Origin: Lepidonotus clava
Lineage: Eukaryota > Annelida > Polychaeta > Phyllodocida > Polynoidae
DNA length: 64,000 nucleotides
Direction of reading: 5' to 3'
NCBI GenBank assembly: GCA_936440205.1
Contig: OW387139.1
Location: 28,236,378-28,300,377 of the forward strand
How positions within the stretch are numbered: position 1 is the first letter of the stretch; every line of letters starts with the position of its first letter. The notes beneath the pieces are model-generated. The model was not told where the DNA came from. It saw only the letters and a list, made by a program, of their open reading frames with translations, and ran no database searches. Of the stretch, positions 22,701 through 37,700 are shown one piece after another. Made by a program: the position numbers and the translations under genes.

Positions 22701-25700
22701 AAGAATTACATGGGGACCCCGGTGGGAAAATTTAAAATGTCTTTAATTCACTGTAGCACTCAACTTTATTCTGGTAGCTTTTATCTATTTTTTCCCTTTC
22801 TTTTTTACCAATGTGTACTGGATAAAAAAATTAACGGAATTGGTACATTATTTCTTTTGTGTGTGAGATATCATTTAAACACATCTTTTTTTTCCAAGAA
22901 GATAGGATTCCAGGGATTCTTTTTGTAAAACCTGATTCTTCATTAAAAGTGACTTTATCAATTGTTTATCGCCAATTTGAAATATAAACTAAAAATCCTA
23001 ACTCATACTGTCTTCTTTCTTTTAACAAAACACAAATCTCGGTGATATCATAGAGATACATTATGTCTATGGCGATATGTAGTAAAATGTTATATTTACG
23101 TGTATTTAGTTACTTACATTTTAATCTCTATTGTATTTTCGGGAACAAAAGCGCAATATTTAATGATCTGAAACAAGTTGGCCGATGGAGGGGATTGAAG
23201 AGATTGATCATTTGATAAAATGAGAATTTCGCCCATTGGAATTAAACGTAGGAGCTAAGCCTAAGAAGAGATATTATGAATAAAATATTTTGATGGTAGG
23301 TCCGAAAAAATGACACTATAGTGACAATTCAGCAAAAGAACTTATTGACAGTGTGACGCCTATGTTTCAACACTGAGAGGTAATGAGTCTGACAGTGACA
23401 GTGACTTAGGCCTAGATATCTATTATTTTTTAGATAAGAGATTTTGATGGTAGGTAGGGGAAAATGACACTATAGTGACAAATTCACAAATCATTTAATC
23501 TTTGAATCATAAATAAGTGCTTTCGGAGCCTCCATTGACAGTGTTGGAGGGGGCTTAGGCCTGAGTCAAGTCATTTTATCAGACCATCTGTAAAATATTA
23601 TTGGAAACGTATCTAGGCCTAAAATAATCAAATATATGATATGTAGGATCCTGGGATATAGGTGAACATAGATATATACATGGATTTCATTTTGATAGGC
23701 CTAATAAGGTCTAAATAATTATTTTTCAAACTGCCAGTGTCCTCCTCCTGTCCCATCGATCCAATGTGCGTTAGGCCAAGCTTAGGCCTAGATTCCAACG
23801 GTATCATTTCAAATGCTGGAAAAAATATATGAACCTACCTTTAGGGCCTGGAGTCCTCAATGCGTTTCAATGCGTATATCCTCCACAATTGATGCGTTTA
23901 ATGTCATCCTGGTTTCCTGAGTGCAATGAATCGATGCAGGCGTGATGGGGAGAGAACCCGGCGAAGGTTTGACGCCATGTTGACGGTGTGACAGTGACAG
24001 TGCCTCCTCGTGTCCGATCGATCCAATGTTTCCCCTTCGATACGAACGCATAGTTCCCGCATGAGTTTTCAATGCGTTCTATGCGTTTAAGGGGGTCCAG
24101 ACTCCAAAATATATATATTGAAAGCATCAGATACCGCGGTAATCCAGGCTAGAAAGAGAGAGCCTCCCCGGCAACGGTCCGCTCGGGATGACTGCGCCCG
24201 GCGGTCTGACAGAATGTGAGGCGGCCGGGCGGAGGCCGAAGGATTACCCCCAAAAAATAGCGCGATGCATTTACGCGTTTAGACGCGTTATTTCGCATTA
24301 TTTTCGACTCTGGAACAGTGGGATGCTTAGCTATGTGTCGAAATCTATCTGTGGATACCAATAACTAAGGTTAGATCGACCGTTTTCATGGTGAAATAGG
24401 TCTGCAAAGTTGATGAATATTCAAACATAGACCCAGATCCCTTCCTGCCCGATCGAAAGCGAGGCTGGTGGGCGTTACTTGACCCGGTTAACACGGCGTC
24501 GGGTGACGGTCGGATTTCTGGTATTATTTGGTCAGATATCGATATAAATGGTCAAGTTATGGTGTTATAGGACATTAAACATCATGTACGATCCATATGA
24601 GATAGGAAATCGATCAATTCTATCGGATTATATATGTTTTCTGATATGAGTACGGCCATCAGCTGTCACGTGACGAGCGGGCCCGCAGGTTTTCGGCGGT
24701 TTTGCGAGGTTATGCAGTCGCATTTTGCCAATGGCGGGTCGCGCCACGACCGTTTTACCGGAAACATCGGTAAATAAGCCATGGGTAGCTGGTCCCCGCA
24801 ATCATAGATATATAGAGAAAACTGTATGCCAGGTAAGGGGCAACCAGCATTTGGGGGCTGTAGCCGGCGAGTGTCCAAAATCCAATACATTCTAGTTTAT
24901 TGCTTGTCGTCGTACGCGCCAGTCCGAGAGCTGCCCTTTAGATAATTTCGCCTGATACGCTTTGATTTGCTTTCATACTCCTTTGATACCTTTGGTTTTG
25001 CGGGGCGAAAAATAATAATCTTCCAAATATATATAAACGTTGTGTAATTGACGTCACACCACAAGGAAAAAGGGTTTGCCCATAGTGGGTCATCAATTGA
25101 TCATCAAATTTGTTATGCATATAAGTAATATTTTTTAGTTGAATGATATGTTGGGATTTTCTGGCAAATCATCATTATCTAAAATCAGTTTAAGTCCCAT
25201 GACCCAGCTTTATATGTTGTTAACTAAGGACCGCGTAGTGATGGTATGACAACCCCCGACCCATGCTCCACAGTTGCTTCAGATTCCGCTCTGAGTAGGC
25301 CTATAGCCTTTTTTTCGTGATGTTAAAAGTTGATATCACTACGAACTGGTGTTATCTAGGTATAGCTGCTCGCCGGGCACTAGCGTAATACCAGAATGCT
25401 ATACTCGACGCGATGATTACAAGGAATCTGAAGCGACGGTTGAGTATGCCCCCGACCCGGCAAAATTTGGTCACGTGACCATGTTGCACAATATCCATGG
25501 AAAAGTAAATGTTTTAAATGGAGAAAGGGAATAACTATGCTGCCTAAATCCGAACTTTACTTGTTTAAATTTATCAGAATAAATTGACAATTTCATATTC
25601 GTGTCAAGGGAATTAGGGTCTATTTTCTCTATCTGTAAGATATAACCTACCTAAGTGGCACTATACATATGTACAAAACAGTTTGACAGCTTACTTCGAA

Positions 25701-28700
25701 AGCCGACCTTACCTTTTATATTACTATGCTATTGGCATAGCAAGATAGATATACTTCCAAATTGAATTAATTTCCACATTATTGTGAACGTAACTTCGTG
25801 GAGTGTGTTATACTAACGTTCCTGTACCGTAACCCTCATTCCATTCCATAATGCCCATGTAATTGACATCATGTAATAAAGCCACCTAGCCGAGCATGAA
25901 TGTGTTTATTGCATAAGAGGCTATTCCGGGGCCTCCCTGTGGTAGGTCTCTGCACACTGGAGCATTTTAATCCACATTTAAGCCTTCCCCGAGCGGGGCG
26001 GGATCTAGTTAGCACTGTACACGGCGTCGATTAGGGCCGGCCCCTGCGGACGGGGCGGGGGCAGGCCCCGGGCCCGCCGGGAGCCCCCTCCTCCAGTCGG
26101 GCGTGGCCCAGGGGGACCCCCCACCACGAGCAACTCGCGCCTCACAGGAGCTGCTCACACCTGTGGGCGCCTCCAGGGCCCGCACTGCACCCCCGGCCTT
26201 AAAAGCTTTCACGTGTTACGCCCTTTGGATAATTACATAGACCCAGGTCTAACTTGAGTGAGTAAGTAGTCGGGGAGGGGGGAGGGGGCTCGATTTGGCA
26301 GTTGGGGCCGAGGGGGGCAGTATTGGGGGTAGATAGAGCAGGTGCTAACTGTGGCTCTTCTCTCTGCCCACTGGGCGCTCTTCTCTGCATGAGCTGCTCG
26401 TCCGGCGAGCAGCTCTGTGGGTCATCGGGGAAGCCAGGAGCAGCTCGCTCTAACCTATATAACTGGATCAGCCGGAACACGGCTCGCTCTGCCCAACGGT
26501 CCCGGCCACTTAAGTAATTGTAGACGTGCAGGCCAAAACGCGTTAGATGCAATAACTTAATGGTTTTCAGTGCGCGGCCACGCGATAATCCACCGATTAT
26601 TGGGTTAAGCCCTCTCATTTTCCTAGCTCATCCTAGAGTTACCACATGTATCACAGTATCGACTACATGTGTATTTACATCAACTCTTCGTGCCTGAAGA
26701 AACTGCAGCGTGTTTCTCACAGCGTTTGTATTGGGTTTACTTTTTGGGTTATTGAATGTAAATTATGGTAAAGTAAATAGTGGCTGACGTTGCCTGGGAA
26801 ATATCGATTTCGCAATATACTACTTACGCGTTTTACGGTAGTCCACTGTCTACGGCAAGCCATTATGGACTTTACATTTTCAATTAAGAAATACCAATTC
26901 CTAATACGTCAAGATGGTGTCGACACACTTTCTTATAAAACTGTACCTTTCTATTTAAGTGGACCTCCACACAACGTAACAGCGACCTATAGACTGTCGG
27001 ATGCAGTAGCAGGCCCTCGGTATACGACTCGCCGATACACGGCTGGCCCATACATATTTACCACTTGTCGCCGGGTCCCATTACCATGCGGCGGGCGGGC
27101 GGTAAGGGGCCCGGTCACCTCGGCCGGACAGCATTACCACCCACCCGCCATCTGATCCACGATCCCTCCCTCATCTAATTAGGTCACACACACCCTCCAG
27201 GGTCACCTCTGACCTGGTGACCCCAATGACCGGTGGTCAGTCCCGATCAACCCCCGACCCGGCGCTGGGTGTTGGGTAAGGGGGGTTTCCATGCAGGGGA
27301 GGGGCTGACGTGTCATTGAACGTCATGTCAAGTGTCACACTTTGTGAGATGCCATTTCGAGCGTGACGGTCTTCTTGGAGTGTCTCCTGTCTAGAGTGGG
27401 TTGGGGACATGACAAGGAGTACAAGAGTCGCACTGTGAGTGTGGGAACATAACAACGGGTAGATGGGGCACACGTTGAAGTTGGGTACATAGCAAGGGAT
27501 ACAGGGGGCACACTGTGGAGTTGGGTACATATAGCAAGGGATACAGGGCATACACTGTGGAGTTGGGTACATATCAAGGGAAACAGGGGGCACACTGTGA
27601 GGGTTAACAAGAGGTACAAAAGGTACAACGGATACAATAGTCATACCTGGGGGTCGGGTACATGAGAAGGGTACAGGAGGTACACTGGGGGATGCTGTAT
27701 TGTCACATTTGCCGTACCGCCCCTAGTCTCACATAACCATTTTCATGTTCAATAAACAATAGCCTAATGTGCCATAGGTTCAGTCGATGAATTATCTGGG
27801 CGGAAGTGACCGTGTTGGGTCTAAAGAAGGGTGAAGCGAGGTGGTGTGACGGAAAGAGAAGGGAAAGGTGAAAAGCCATATGGAGGGGAAAAGGACACAG
27901 AGGAGGGTTGAAAGACGAGCTGAATTCCGAGAAGGGAGGGGCGGGTGGCCAGGGGAGATGAGATGAATACAAATGTAACCGAAGAAGATTGCGCTGTGAT
28001 AAAAGGAGAATATAGACACGAGAAGGGTTTAATGAGTACTAATGAAATTCTATATTGGATAGGTAAAGTTTTGCTAAGAGTTATATCTAGAATTGCAATG
28101 ATTTAAAAGTCGCAGATTCTATTTAAAATTTGAAGGGTGGAAGAATGGGAAAATGCTATAGTTTGTCTTTTCCTTTAAGAAATTCAATTTTTGAGCAAAC
28201 ATCCATAAGATTCAAATTGGACGCATTTCCAGTTTCAAATAGAAACAGGGAATTGAAATTGATTAACTACTTGAAGATTAATTCCAGCTTTTGTATACTC
28301 TATGTCATACAAAATTAATTTGCCACCATTAACAATGTTCTCTTTGTACAATCACCTATACTATAGCCCAGCGTAAACTGCCCACGGCTAAGAACACACT
28401 GCTAACCCTTCATAGGTCAGAAAAACATAAACTGATCTGAAACAAAACATGAGAGGCAATCCACCAAGTTCTTACTTACGCATGTCACTCTAGTCACATT
28501 GACTGCCATTCTTGCTCTACGGCTAAGAACACATTGCTAACCCTTCATAGGACAGGTTGCGTGTATTAATATCACTGACATAATGACACACGTGTTACAT
28601 TAGTTGGCTACGGCTTTCTTTCTTTCGCAGTAACTCTCATCACACCACAGTACATTAGAATAACCTCGTGCAGACAGGGTCACATGACAAATTCTCGATC

Positions 28701-31700
28701 AGGTGGTCAGCTTGACCAAATTGACTGGTACTATCAGGACCTAATGAGAATTTTATAATATCATGTTCAGTATATTGGTACTTCTAAGAATGGAACATAA
28801 TTTCATTATTAATAACACTTCGTATTAATATTTCCAGGGGTGCATTCTATAAGTGGACATAAGTGGAATGCAATCAGCAGCAGCCGCCCACTAAAGCCCT
28901 GCCAGGAGTCGCCGTCCAGCGGGGTTCGCCCGCCGCCAATCCGCTCTACCCTAATTAGCCCAGCTGCTGATTAAGTTAGCTACTTGGCGGGCAGGGCTGA
29001 GAAAGGTATGTGAGAAGCGGCGGGGGGCCACCAGGCGACCTGTCCCTGACACGTGCACACCCCCTCCCCTTACAACGGCCACCTCCTACAGTCTGACAGC
29101 AGAGAAGACGTTTCTAGATTGGAACATATAATTTATAACGCTATGTGAACTTTTGGTCAGAACAACATAAACTGATCCAAATCAAAACATGAGAGGCAAT
29201 ACATATTCGATCCTTGAGTGTAAGTCAAACTTTTGATATTTTGAAATAAGATTGTTTTGAGCTCTAAGAATGTGAAGAATTGTCGATTTTTAAAAACGAA
29301 CCCTGACCACCTGATCTTACAAATTTTCATTTCGACGTGTATTCCTTATAAGGCCATTCTGAAACTATTTACTCTGCAATAATAGTATGATAGTAGCACT
29401 GATACGCCTATATATTAATTCCTTCTGCACTCTTACTAGATTTGACGTACACCAAGCCCATGACGTTCACCGTCTAATCACATCAGTCGCCTCAACAAGA
29501 TGGCGAGTTAGTCGACAAGATGGCGTATCGGTTCAGAAATGACGGGGGCCGGCAGTCGGGACTTGGTCCGGCAACCAGCAATCAAAAGTTACGGCATTGG
29601 CCACCAGGGAGCACCCCTCCCTCACCATTTCCTCTCTTCTCTTTCATCTGGGCGCAGCCAAGCCCCAGTAATGCTAAGCACCTGTAAGCATCTTAACTTG
29701 CAGTGAGTAACAATAATTAAATTCATTAATACTGGGCGCCGTGGCTGGGTCGGGCGGGGCTTCCCGCACCGGCCCACAGGGGACTGGGGGCCGGGATCAG
29801 CAGGATCCAACTGGGCCAATTTGGCCGCGCGCTCATCCCCCCAGTGACAACACGCCGCGACCCCTGCCGGCGGGCGGCCCAAGCTGCTGACAGGTGGGTT
29901 TTTTGTCTGTTTAGCGTTAATTAAGCCCGCGTGAGAATCTCAACCTAATCAGGGCTTGATTGGCTATTGGGAGACGAGTGCTTAGGGGGGCGGGCGCAGG
30001 CCGGTCGGCCCGCTGATTGACAGGTTTGTCGGGCGCCTTCTAAGTAAGTATCGTGAGCAGAGGGGATTGGAAGGCCCTGCTCAAGGCTCTACGCTGGCTA
30101 TGATTTATTAAATGATTTAATGGTCGTAAATTAGACGGCGAAAGGGAAAAATTGCTGTCAAGCTGTGACTGACAGGCCGCACGGGCAGGCTGAGATTGGG
30201 TGTTAGGCAACTCGCTGGTTTGAGGGCATTGTAAAGAATGACATAACTAGCCTGCACGATGATGGGCTTTGGTACAGTCCCATCAACCAAGCCTCGAGTG
30301 TCATCTGCCACGACGAATAGGCCTAGCATACATATGCATTTTAAATCAAAATTATATCATTTCTTATATCAATGTATGAGTTTTGACTATATCTTGCATG
30401 CTACCGATGGAAGGATACTCTGTTACAAAAAATTTTTCTAGGTACAAATTCATATATAAAACTATGGGGTTCGAATGTGTTGATTAAAGACTGTATTGCC
30501 TAAAGTGAGTGCAGTAGTGCTGTAGGCTTCAAAAGGGACTTAGCAGCTCCTCCGTATTCCGGACAGAGTCGGTCTGACGTAGGCAACGCCGGAATGTGAG
30601 CGCGGGAAAAGGCCGGCGCGCCAAACGACCGGCCACCAGAAGTCGTCTGCCATCCATAAAACATACATGGCCTCCACTCAAATGGTGGCCGCAATGCATT
30701 ATGCACGCGCCGGGTGAGAGATTGAAAAACTGCTGATAAATTATGCGACCTAACCGCGTTAGCGGGGCCCGACCGGGGCGGATTATGGACAAAGTGAGAC
30801 AATTACAATTACTTTCTAGCATGGAATGAATTAAAATTGTTCATTAGGGCGGCGACCCCGCGCCGGCCGGGCGAGGGAACGCGCAAATGTAACGTCGCTG
30901 CTGCATCCCAATGACATATGCAATCAAATAAACATGAGCGCCTCAACATGAAGATCGAATTAGGCCGGTGTTGTGGTCCCTGTAATGCGGTTAGCCGTGG
31001 CAGCTTGCTGGGCCGGAGCGGGCGCGACGTGGGCAAATACACGTGGGGGTTGGGCCAGGGTGGTCGGTCAGGGGGTGTCGGGGGGCAGACGACCGCCTGG
31101 TCAACCACCCCCTGATGCGCTGCCCCTCGGTCTCTGGTGAATCGTTGCATATATATTATACTGTGTGTGAGTAATCCTCAAAGGTATGATATTTATGTGT
31201 ATTCTCAGATGCTTTTATATTAAAATACTGATACAGTAATATACCTTGCACATGGCTGTTCTAAGTTTCTTAGATAACTTCTCATATAATTTAAAACAGT
31301 CTGCGAAACCCGTTTAATATTTTTATATTCCATAAAGTAGTTTTGTATTGCTTGCAAAGGTGACAGTTAATTCAATTTAATCAGCATTATGCAATACTTG
31401 CAATAAAGACTTATTTCATCAGAGAACATTTCAATAATACCAAGAACAATTGATTTTCCTTTTATATTATTATCAGTACACATAGACGCTGTCAGATACT
31501 GTTATAAGATTAGAAGTAACATCCAAAACATTCTGGCAATTTATTTATCTAGCTATACCACAGAAGCCCTATGTTCCCACCATGTTTGGCGCTCTAGAGC
31601 ATAAAGGAGTATCAGCGCTCCGACTCCATAACGACACGGTGCGCCTTTAACATGCCTTTTGTGTACGTTCCCCACCCTAGCCGCGTGCCGCTGGGGGCTG

Positions 31701-34700
31701 GGGCGCGGTATGAAGAGTAGGGGTCAGCCATCCATCGTCAGGCCGTGCCCCGGCCAACATACACCCTCACCCCCTTCTAATCACTCCCCCTACACCCTGC
31801 ACCACCCCCACAGACCCCCTCACCTGATCCGACAAATTCACCCGGTCCTGGCCCCTAATCCGCGCCACACCCGCCCAGCCAATCTTATTCCATCGCCCCC
31901 TGCCTCTGACTCCTCCTGCACCTCTCAGCACTGCTCCTCCAGTAGCGTCAGACCGCCATCCCTTCGCCCCCACCCCATTCCTTGCCTTTCATACCCACCG
32001 CCCTCACCACGCACAGCCCTGCGCTGGCTGCCGGGTCCGCGCCGATTATGATTAATTTTTACCGGATACCATATCCACAGATGAGGGTCGGGTCATGATT
32101 GCGACTTATCAATGGAACAGACACAAATGCAATTTGTCGCGCAGGCAGCCCCGGCAGGCAGGGGGTGGGGAGCAGAGGTTGCCCATCTGCATCCCCGGCC
32201 CGGCCGCGCCAAACTCACTTGCGCCATGCAAAGTATCAAGAATTTGCCTGGATAATGTGATATGGTATGAGAAATTGCCGGCAGCTGGGGTGATATGATG
32301 GAAAACAAGCCTAACCTGGTTAGCATAAGGCAGCTGGTGGACTCTCCGACAGGGGGCTCTGCCTTGTTATATGGAAACGAGGCGACAGGTCAGGGGTCAT
32401 CTATCAGAAGCGAGGCTGCGCCCGGCGATATGGTCAGTGTCGGCGCTACCCTAACTATGGCGACGATGTGACCGCGCTTAGTAAAGTCATTTCAGCTCAT
32501 AAATCATGTTCATAATAGGTGCAAATGGACACCATTGTACACATAATACACATTGTTAAGCGGCCAGCTGGTGGAGGGCGGGCCTCCCGTCCCTACCCTC
32601 TAGTCATCAGCAGTGGTTAGCACGGGGGGACAAAGGCCAGAACTCGTCAGCTGAAGGGGGAGGGGCACCAAACTTGTAAGCACTTTTCAGAGAATTATGT
32701 AAATTATCTTTCAATTGATGACTTTGAATTGAATCATTTTCTCCATTACTTTCTCTTGAATAGGAAAGTATGAGCTAATGTAGTTCACGCGGACCTCACT
32801 GCTACGGTTTCACCTACCCATCGCGGTAAGTAGTATATGGAAATGGGACACTCGAGAGGGCGATATTCCGTGCAAGTAGTACAACAAAAAAGGAACTTGT
32901 GTTAGGAATCATAAATAGAAGGGGTCAACCTGCTGGTAGCTATGTTTTCTTTTGTGGATCTAGGCATTAGAGCTTCAGTTAACATGGCAAGGTTAATAAA
33001 TCAGGCATCACTCCCTACCAGTTACACCCACCTAGCGCCCATCACCTCCAGAGCCCCATGGTAAACAGGATCTAACATGCGCCTTGATATCATGATACGT
33101 ACACCGGGCGGGGCGTGCCGGGGTGGGCCCGTGGGGGGCGGCCCGGGGCGGGCTGCCCGCTGTCCGGGCCTAGTTACATTAGGTCTCCCCGCCGCCAGGT
33201 GTCAGTCCACATCCGGGACAGCCCGGTCCCGGGGCGCGCCGTCTCCATGCTTAATTCAGGTTGGGTACCAACCCCTCATCTCTCCCCCATCTCCTGGATC
33301 CACCACCCTCCTACCACCCAATGTACTGGAGGTCCAGTTCGGACCTCACCCCCTCCCCCTCCCCTCCTCCTCATCTGCCCATCTCGTTATGGGCGCGGCG
33401 GGCGGCCGATTAAATATGGGTGATCGGCGCGACGTGATTGGCGCGGTATTGGCAGAGCGACGATCAACTTTACATCTCGTTTCGTCGCGACAATGACTTC
33501 GGGGATGCCGGCGGGCCGCGTCGGCCGATTTGAGGGCGATTGGATTCCGCGCGCCGCGCCCGCGTGATATAATCCAACTTGCCCGCCGCCCGCTGACGTG
33601 GACAAAGTTAATTGTGGAAGCACCCCCTCTGCCGGCCGCGGCCCCCCGATTTGGTGAGTGTCAGAGACGGGGGAGGGAGGGTTTGGTGCGGTGGGGAGAG
33701 GGTTAGGAGGGGCCAGTGGCTAAGTAGGTGAGTGTGGGAGGTCGGAGGGACTGCTGTCAACAATCAACCTACCTCTTCTCTACCTACACATACCCCCCTT
33801 TCTGCCCTCCACGCACTAGCTGGGGTCTACCACTGCCGACCCTCCCACCCCACCCACACCCCTCTCACTACGCAGCGGGCAGCGCGGGGCGCAGCTGGCC
33901 AGTCGATAACCTGATCAAAGGCACCACTCCAATTGGACACCGATTCGCCGCCGAACACAAATCATAAGTCATCCATAATCGTATTATGGCAGTGAAAAAT
34001 TGGGCCTGCCCGTGGGCGACACAAGCCAGCTCGGGCCGGCCCCCTCCTGTCCGGCCGTCCCGGGCCATGGGCAACATAACCGGGTGTAGGGGAGGGGCAC
34101 CCTTTACTGTCCCGTACCCTACATTGTCTGTAACATGCCTTCTTTGGAGTAAGTATGCAGAATCCTCCACGATCCCTTGATATGTACATACCTAATGAAA
34201 GGCATCCTACTGGCAGCTTACCTTTCCTAGTGCATGAGTGCCTTTGACACCATTCGTCGTAATTTCATCTAAAAGTGACAACTGGGGTGCCTTAAAATTG
34301 ACCCAGAACGGCATTATGGACAAACATTTTGAAAACACTGATACTAGTTATGAACTTTCAACAAGCTTAGATTTTTTCTAATATGGCGTATTCCAGTCCC
34401 CGTTTAGAGCAGGTTTTGTTTGGCACGCTTAAAACAGCAGTTCATGTGCTTGTGTTATTTAATTAAACAAGATTACGGCACAAGGAGGTCGGATTGGTTG
34501 GGCAGGGTAGGTGAGGGAACGGGGTTGTGCTGGGCCCTGTAGGTCTTCCAGGGCAGGGGTAGCCACCTCCTGGTTAACGTCACGGCCACCAGGAGGCTGG
34601 CTGCGGGGCGCCACCTGGTGTGTGGTCAGGAGATTAATGGTGGGCGGGGGCCCTCCTTCCCCCTGTACACCTGGGTGTCAGGTGAAGGGGCACCTGGAGG

Positions 34701-37700
34701 AGTGGCGGGGTGAGGAGGGCAGGGCGGGGTGTCAGGGGTGGTGTCCAGGGTTTCGGGTGTGGTCAGTCAAGGGTTGGGTAGAGACCATATCCCGTGTTAG
34801 TGACCAGTGGTCAGTGTCACAATCAGGTCCCTGGTCAGCGTTAAGGGCCATACCCACTATGCAATTTTGGGTCGGCCGACGGCAATCTGCGTCGGCCTAC
34901 AGGTCGGCCTACTCGTCGGCCTACTCGTCGGCGTAAAATTATCAAACATGCTTAATATGGATCGGCGGTGCCGTCGGCGCCGACGGCAATGCCGACGGCA
35001 GTGCCGATTGTGTGTGGGTATGGCCTGTTCATCAGAGTCGGCCGACGCCGACGGCTGACGCCGACGCCGACGCCGACGCCGATTCAGCAAAAAATAGCCT
35101 AGTGGGTATGGGGCTTTAAAGTGCGTACCTTGAGCGTTTTACTCGAATCTCTTGGCAACGCATGTAAAAAGATTGTATGAGGGTTGCAATATATTAAAAT
35201 TGCCCTTGAATTAAAATAACATTTTATTTTCATGGCACATCATATTAATCATCAAGGTATAAAGACCATCGCCTGAATTCTACACTGACTTCTAAACATA
35301 CAAGCCGGTGGGGGAATGCTTATTTAGAAAACTAGGCTATTAGGAATCCCTTCGTGTCTCCTGATGATAATAATTCGTATACAATGTACGGGTATAAATT
35401 TTGCTGCAAATGTCGTTTTCTGTACAACCTACAACCATTTTGCTGCAAACATATTTTTTTGTTGGACATTCTGTTTTGAAGCTTTGTTGAAAGCATTCAC
35501 TTAGGAATACCAGCAATGGTTACTGCTGTACAACAGTAAAGATGCCACTAAATTTGGAGTTTTAAATTGTTTTAGTTCCCCCCTCTGATGCGTCCAGTTG
35601 TAAGGATGCAAAAGTCGACCGCACTTTGCTACAAATATCCATTTCCATACTACTTACAACTGTGTTGTACACGCATTTGATGAAAATGCCACTTTCTATA
35701 CTACTAACACGTATACACGTTGTAGAAGAATTTGGTTTCTTTACCAGAATTAAGCATCTCTTCCTGTACAATATGAATACTTGAAACGGGTATCAGCAGA
35801 TGCTTAAGAATTCCTCTCGTTCGTGTTTTTTGCTTTAAACAGCGGATTTTTGGTCGCACTATTCCGAACTAGCAATGAATTCAGTGTCCAACAACGCTTA
35901 TTCGGAATTTTAAGATTACTGATTGTGTTTGTTACCTAGTTTTATCTATATTAAACCAATCAGAAATTGAATTATGTTCAATATTCATAAGAATCAGGAC
36001 TTGGCGGTATGTATATACATAGTGGGGTGATGATTAGACGTGATCAAGGTAAATGCGGGTGACAATGGAGGTGTCACACTTCTCTGTGGTGAAAGGTGGG
36101 CCTGTAGGGGGAAGAACTGGTCTCACGGGGCCGAAGTCTTGTTTGCGTTTTCGCTGCACATTGGCGGACATTTTAAAAGCCACAGTGCAAAAAGATTTTA
36201 GCGGGGTGCGACATTATCAAATATAATCTTCGGTCAGTGCTTTGTTTCCCTCCTGATAAACCCAGTTGGGGAAATGGACTGAGATTAGTTTAGTCTTCTC
36301 GGGTGACTGAGCTTTTAAAGGGAATTAAAGCAGTGTGGTGTGTATGTGGCTGTTTGGGGAGGGGGGTGGTAAACACTATGAAATATGCACGGCCTATCAG
36401 ACTGATTCACTTATCAACAGACGGCGACGAGTGTTCACAAAACCTCTCTACATAATAATCTAATTGCCCTTGGCCTCGCCTACGTATGGAACGCGTGCAT
36501 GGGTGCAAGGCGTGGGGTGGGGCGGAGCGGGGTGGGGATAGTCCATGCATGGTCGGCCGAGTGTGTCGGGGTCTTTGTTTGGTAAGTGTGGCTGATGGCG
36601 TTAATGGCGATGATACCCTCTCAAGTTAATCCTACTTCCCACCCCGTGAATCGCCCGCCGCCACCTGTCCGACCCACAAGTCAGCCCTCCCCGCCAAGTA
36701 CTCCGATCAAGTCTACCACGACTCCCCGCCCACCCCGAGCGGTCGGACCACAAGACATGATGACAGGCCTATAATATGATTGCCTCGTTCAGCGATAGGA
36801 GTGGCATATGCTGATGAGGGCTCAATACCTCAGTATCAAACCGCCCCCTCCTCCTCCCCCGGCCCTGCCCAGAGCGGCAGGCGGCGCCGGATATCGATCG
36901 TCGACGATGTGTTTACCCGAATTCCCAGCAGGGGGCGCCAACAAAGAGGTGCTGACCCCTAGCGGCGGGGCCCGACAATACGTCAGGGGGCGGCTTCCGG
37001 GGAGTACGTCCCGGCCGACACAAGGGGACGACCCCCGGTGTTTTCACTGCACATCTCCCGACTAATTGAATTGAACTAATTTCATACATGGATGATCCCA
37101 TTAGGCGAGATTATCTGGGGGTGCGCTAGGCTGAGGAGGGGTGTCACAATATTTGACTTCCATATGTGGTGTTTGCAGGGCGTGCCCGTGCGGACTGGGG
37201 TAATCAATTACATGTTGTTTACACATCAAAGCGCGCGCCGCCCTGTAGTGGATAAGTCAATTAGATCCCAGACGCGGAAGGATCTCTCGCCCTGCTCCAC
37301 CCCGCCGTACCCCGAGAACACACCCCACCCTTACACACACACATAACGTAAGCCGCCGACGTCAGGGCGTTTTAATTAAGTATTAATTGCAGGGAGCCGG
37401 GCCTCCACGCCAGGAACACGCCGGAGAAGGGTAAAAAGGAGGGCGGCAATCTGCTCATTGTTAAACAAAACACATCCTAATCATCCTTGATTATTAGAAT
37501 ATTTCAGCGATAAAAAGGAGATACAGAGAGGGGAGGGCGACTAGGGTGCGTAGGGCGGGGGTAGGTACTACTGGTAGGGGCAGGGGCGGGCCTGATGACG
37601 TTGACAGCGGCCCGTTACCAGGCTCATTACCGCCCGTGGTCAGTGTCAACTACTGACAGCAAGCGCTGACAGCTACCTCGGCCGAAGACAGCTACTACAG

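Noticed and set aside
26199-26618. 139-codon minus-strand open frame in intron 22
   Set aside because: GC-driven frame with frames open on other strands too; no domain and no phase fit to exons 22 or 23.
27237-27644. Minus-strand frame of 135 codons rich in Cys/Pro/Tyr
   Set aside because: Produced by translation of the 40-43-bp minisatellite.
33077-33496. 139-codon plus-strand open frame
   Set aside because: Lies in a very GC-rich island; overlapping frames in other phases; low-complexity Gly/Pro/Arg composition with no recognisable family.
34511-34936. 141-codon plus-strand open frame
   Set aside because: Runs from G-rich island into the repeat interior of a MITE, ending in a repeated Ser-Ala-Tyr peptide; not a gene.
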